Part shown: positions 15,728 through 15,780 of the stretch, in pieces
Numbering within the stretch: position 1 is the stretch's first letter
How the letters are laid out: each line of letters starts with the position of its first letter
Origin: Leptolinea sp964424035
GTDB lineage: Bacteria; Chloroflexota; Anaerolineae; Anaerolineales; Anaerolineaceae
DNA length: 15,780 bases
NCBI GenBank assembly: GCA_964424035.1
Contig: CAYRHB010000090.1
Location: 1 to 15,780 of the forward strand
Reading direction: 5' to 3'
Position numbers and translations under genes: made by a program
The notes under the pieces: model-generated
What the model saw: only the letters and a program-made list of their open reading frames with translations
Told to the model about the DNA's origin: nothing
The model's database searches: none

Positions 15728-15780
15728 ATGTTTGTGGTTATCATCGGCGGCGGCCGGACAGGAATCCAGCTTGCCAAGAC
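15728..15780 (+). CDS. Second TrkA-type RCK protein, 3' end outside window
   Basis: Only 17 codons are visible: a start followed by a hydrophobic strand, then GGGRTG (residues 7-12), the Rossmann dinucleotide loop of RCK_N domains. The ATG at 15728 is one base after the stop of the first RCK gene and has a perfect AGGAGG at 15716-15721 with 6-base spacing. It is clearly a paralogue at its start; length and C-terminal domain are unknown. Confidence 0.8.
   Translation, partial: MFVVIIGGGRTGIQLAK

Noticed and set aside
1..15780. tRNA, rRNA, CRISPR, insertion sequence or prophage elements
   Set aside because: No cloverleaf-like segment, no regularly spaced repeats, no transposase or integrase, and no terminal inverted repeats were seen.

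Overview
The window holds 14 protein-coding genes, two of them cut by the window ends and one broken by a run of Ns. They are packed tightly, with regulatory sites in the gaps. I see no mobile element, CRISPR array, rRNA or tRNA, and no gene-free stretch longer than 300 bases. By eye the base composition is near 50% G+C. The gene content suggests a free-living anaerobic or facultative bacterium, with a c-di-AMP cyclase, lactate dehydrogenase, de novo pantothenate synthesis, a KimA-like permease and a Ppm1-like mannosyltransferase. The overall style looks most like Chloroflexota (Anaerolineae). That placement is an inference from gene style, not from a marker search.

Layout, left to right. 2-3274 (+) is a cluster of cdaA (5' end cut off), a YbbR-domain protein (cdaR-like) and der, closed by a strong hairpin terminator. 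3341-4863 (-) carries deoC and, upstream of it, a DPM1/Ppm1-type glycosyltransferase. Each has its own near-consensus sigma-70-type promoter, and a terminator lies between them. 4981-6408 (+) is a membrane-anchored TPR protein whose -10 box sits so close to its GTG that the mRNA is probably leaderless. 6477-7760 (+) is an MtaB-type tRNA methylthiotransferase. It converges on ldh (7798-8757, -), with a symmetrical terminator between them. 8944-10220 (+) is a two-gene unit divergent from ldh: a 77-residue orphan and a larger protein that looks FIST-like at its C-terminal end and is interrupted by a 10-N gap. 10331-12980 (+) is the pantothenate operon panB-panE-panC. 13069 to the end (+) is a KimA-like APC permease followed by two single-RCK (TrkA/KtrA-type) genes, the second running off the window.

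How the parts fit together. CdaA makes c-di-AMP, and its YbbR partner is a known type of CdaA regulator. In Firmicutes the main c-di-AMP targets are potassium transporters of the KimA type and RCK proteins of the KtrA type. Both kinds of candidate target lie in this window about 12.5 kb from the cyclase, which makes a c-di-AMP/potassium circuit plausible here, though unproven. panBEC makes pantothenate from ketoisovalerate and beta-alanine; panD is not in view. The least explained part is the orphan plus FIST-like pair facing ldh.
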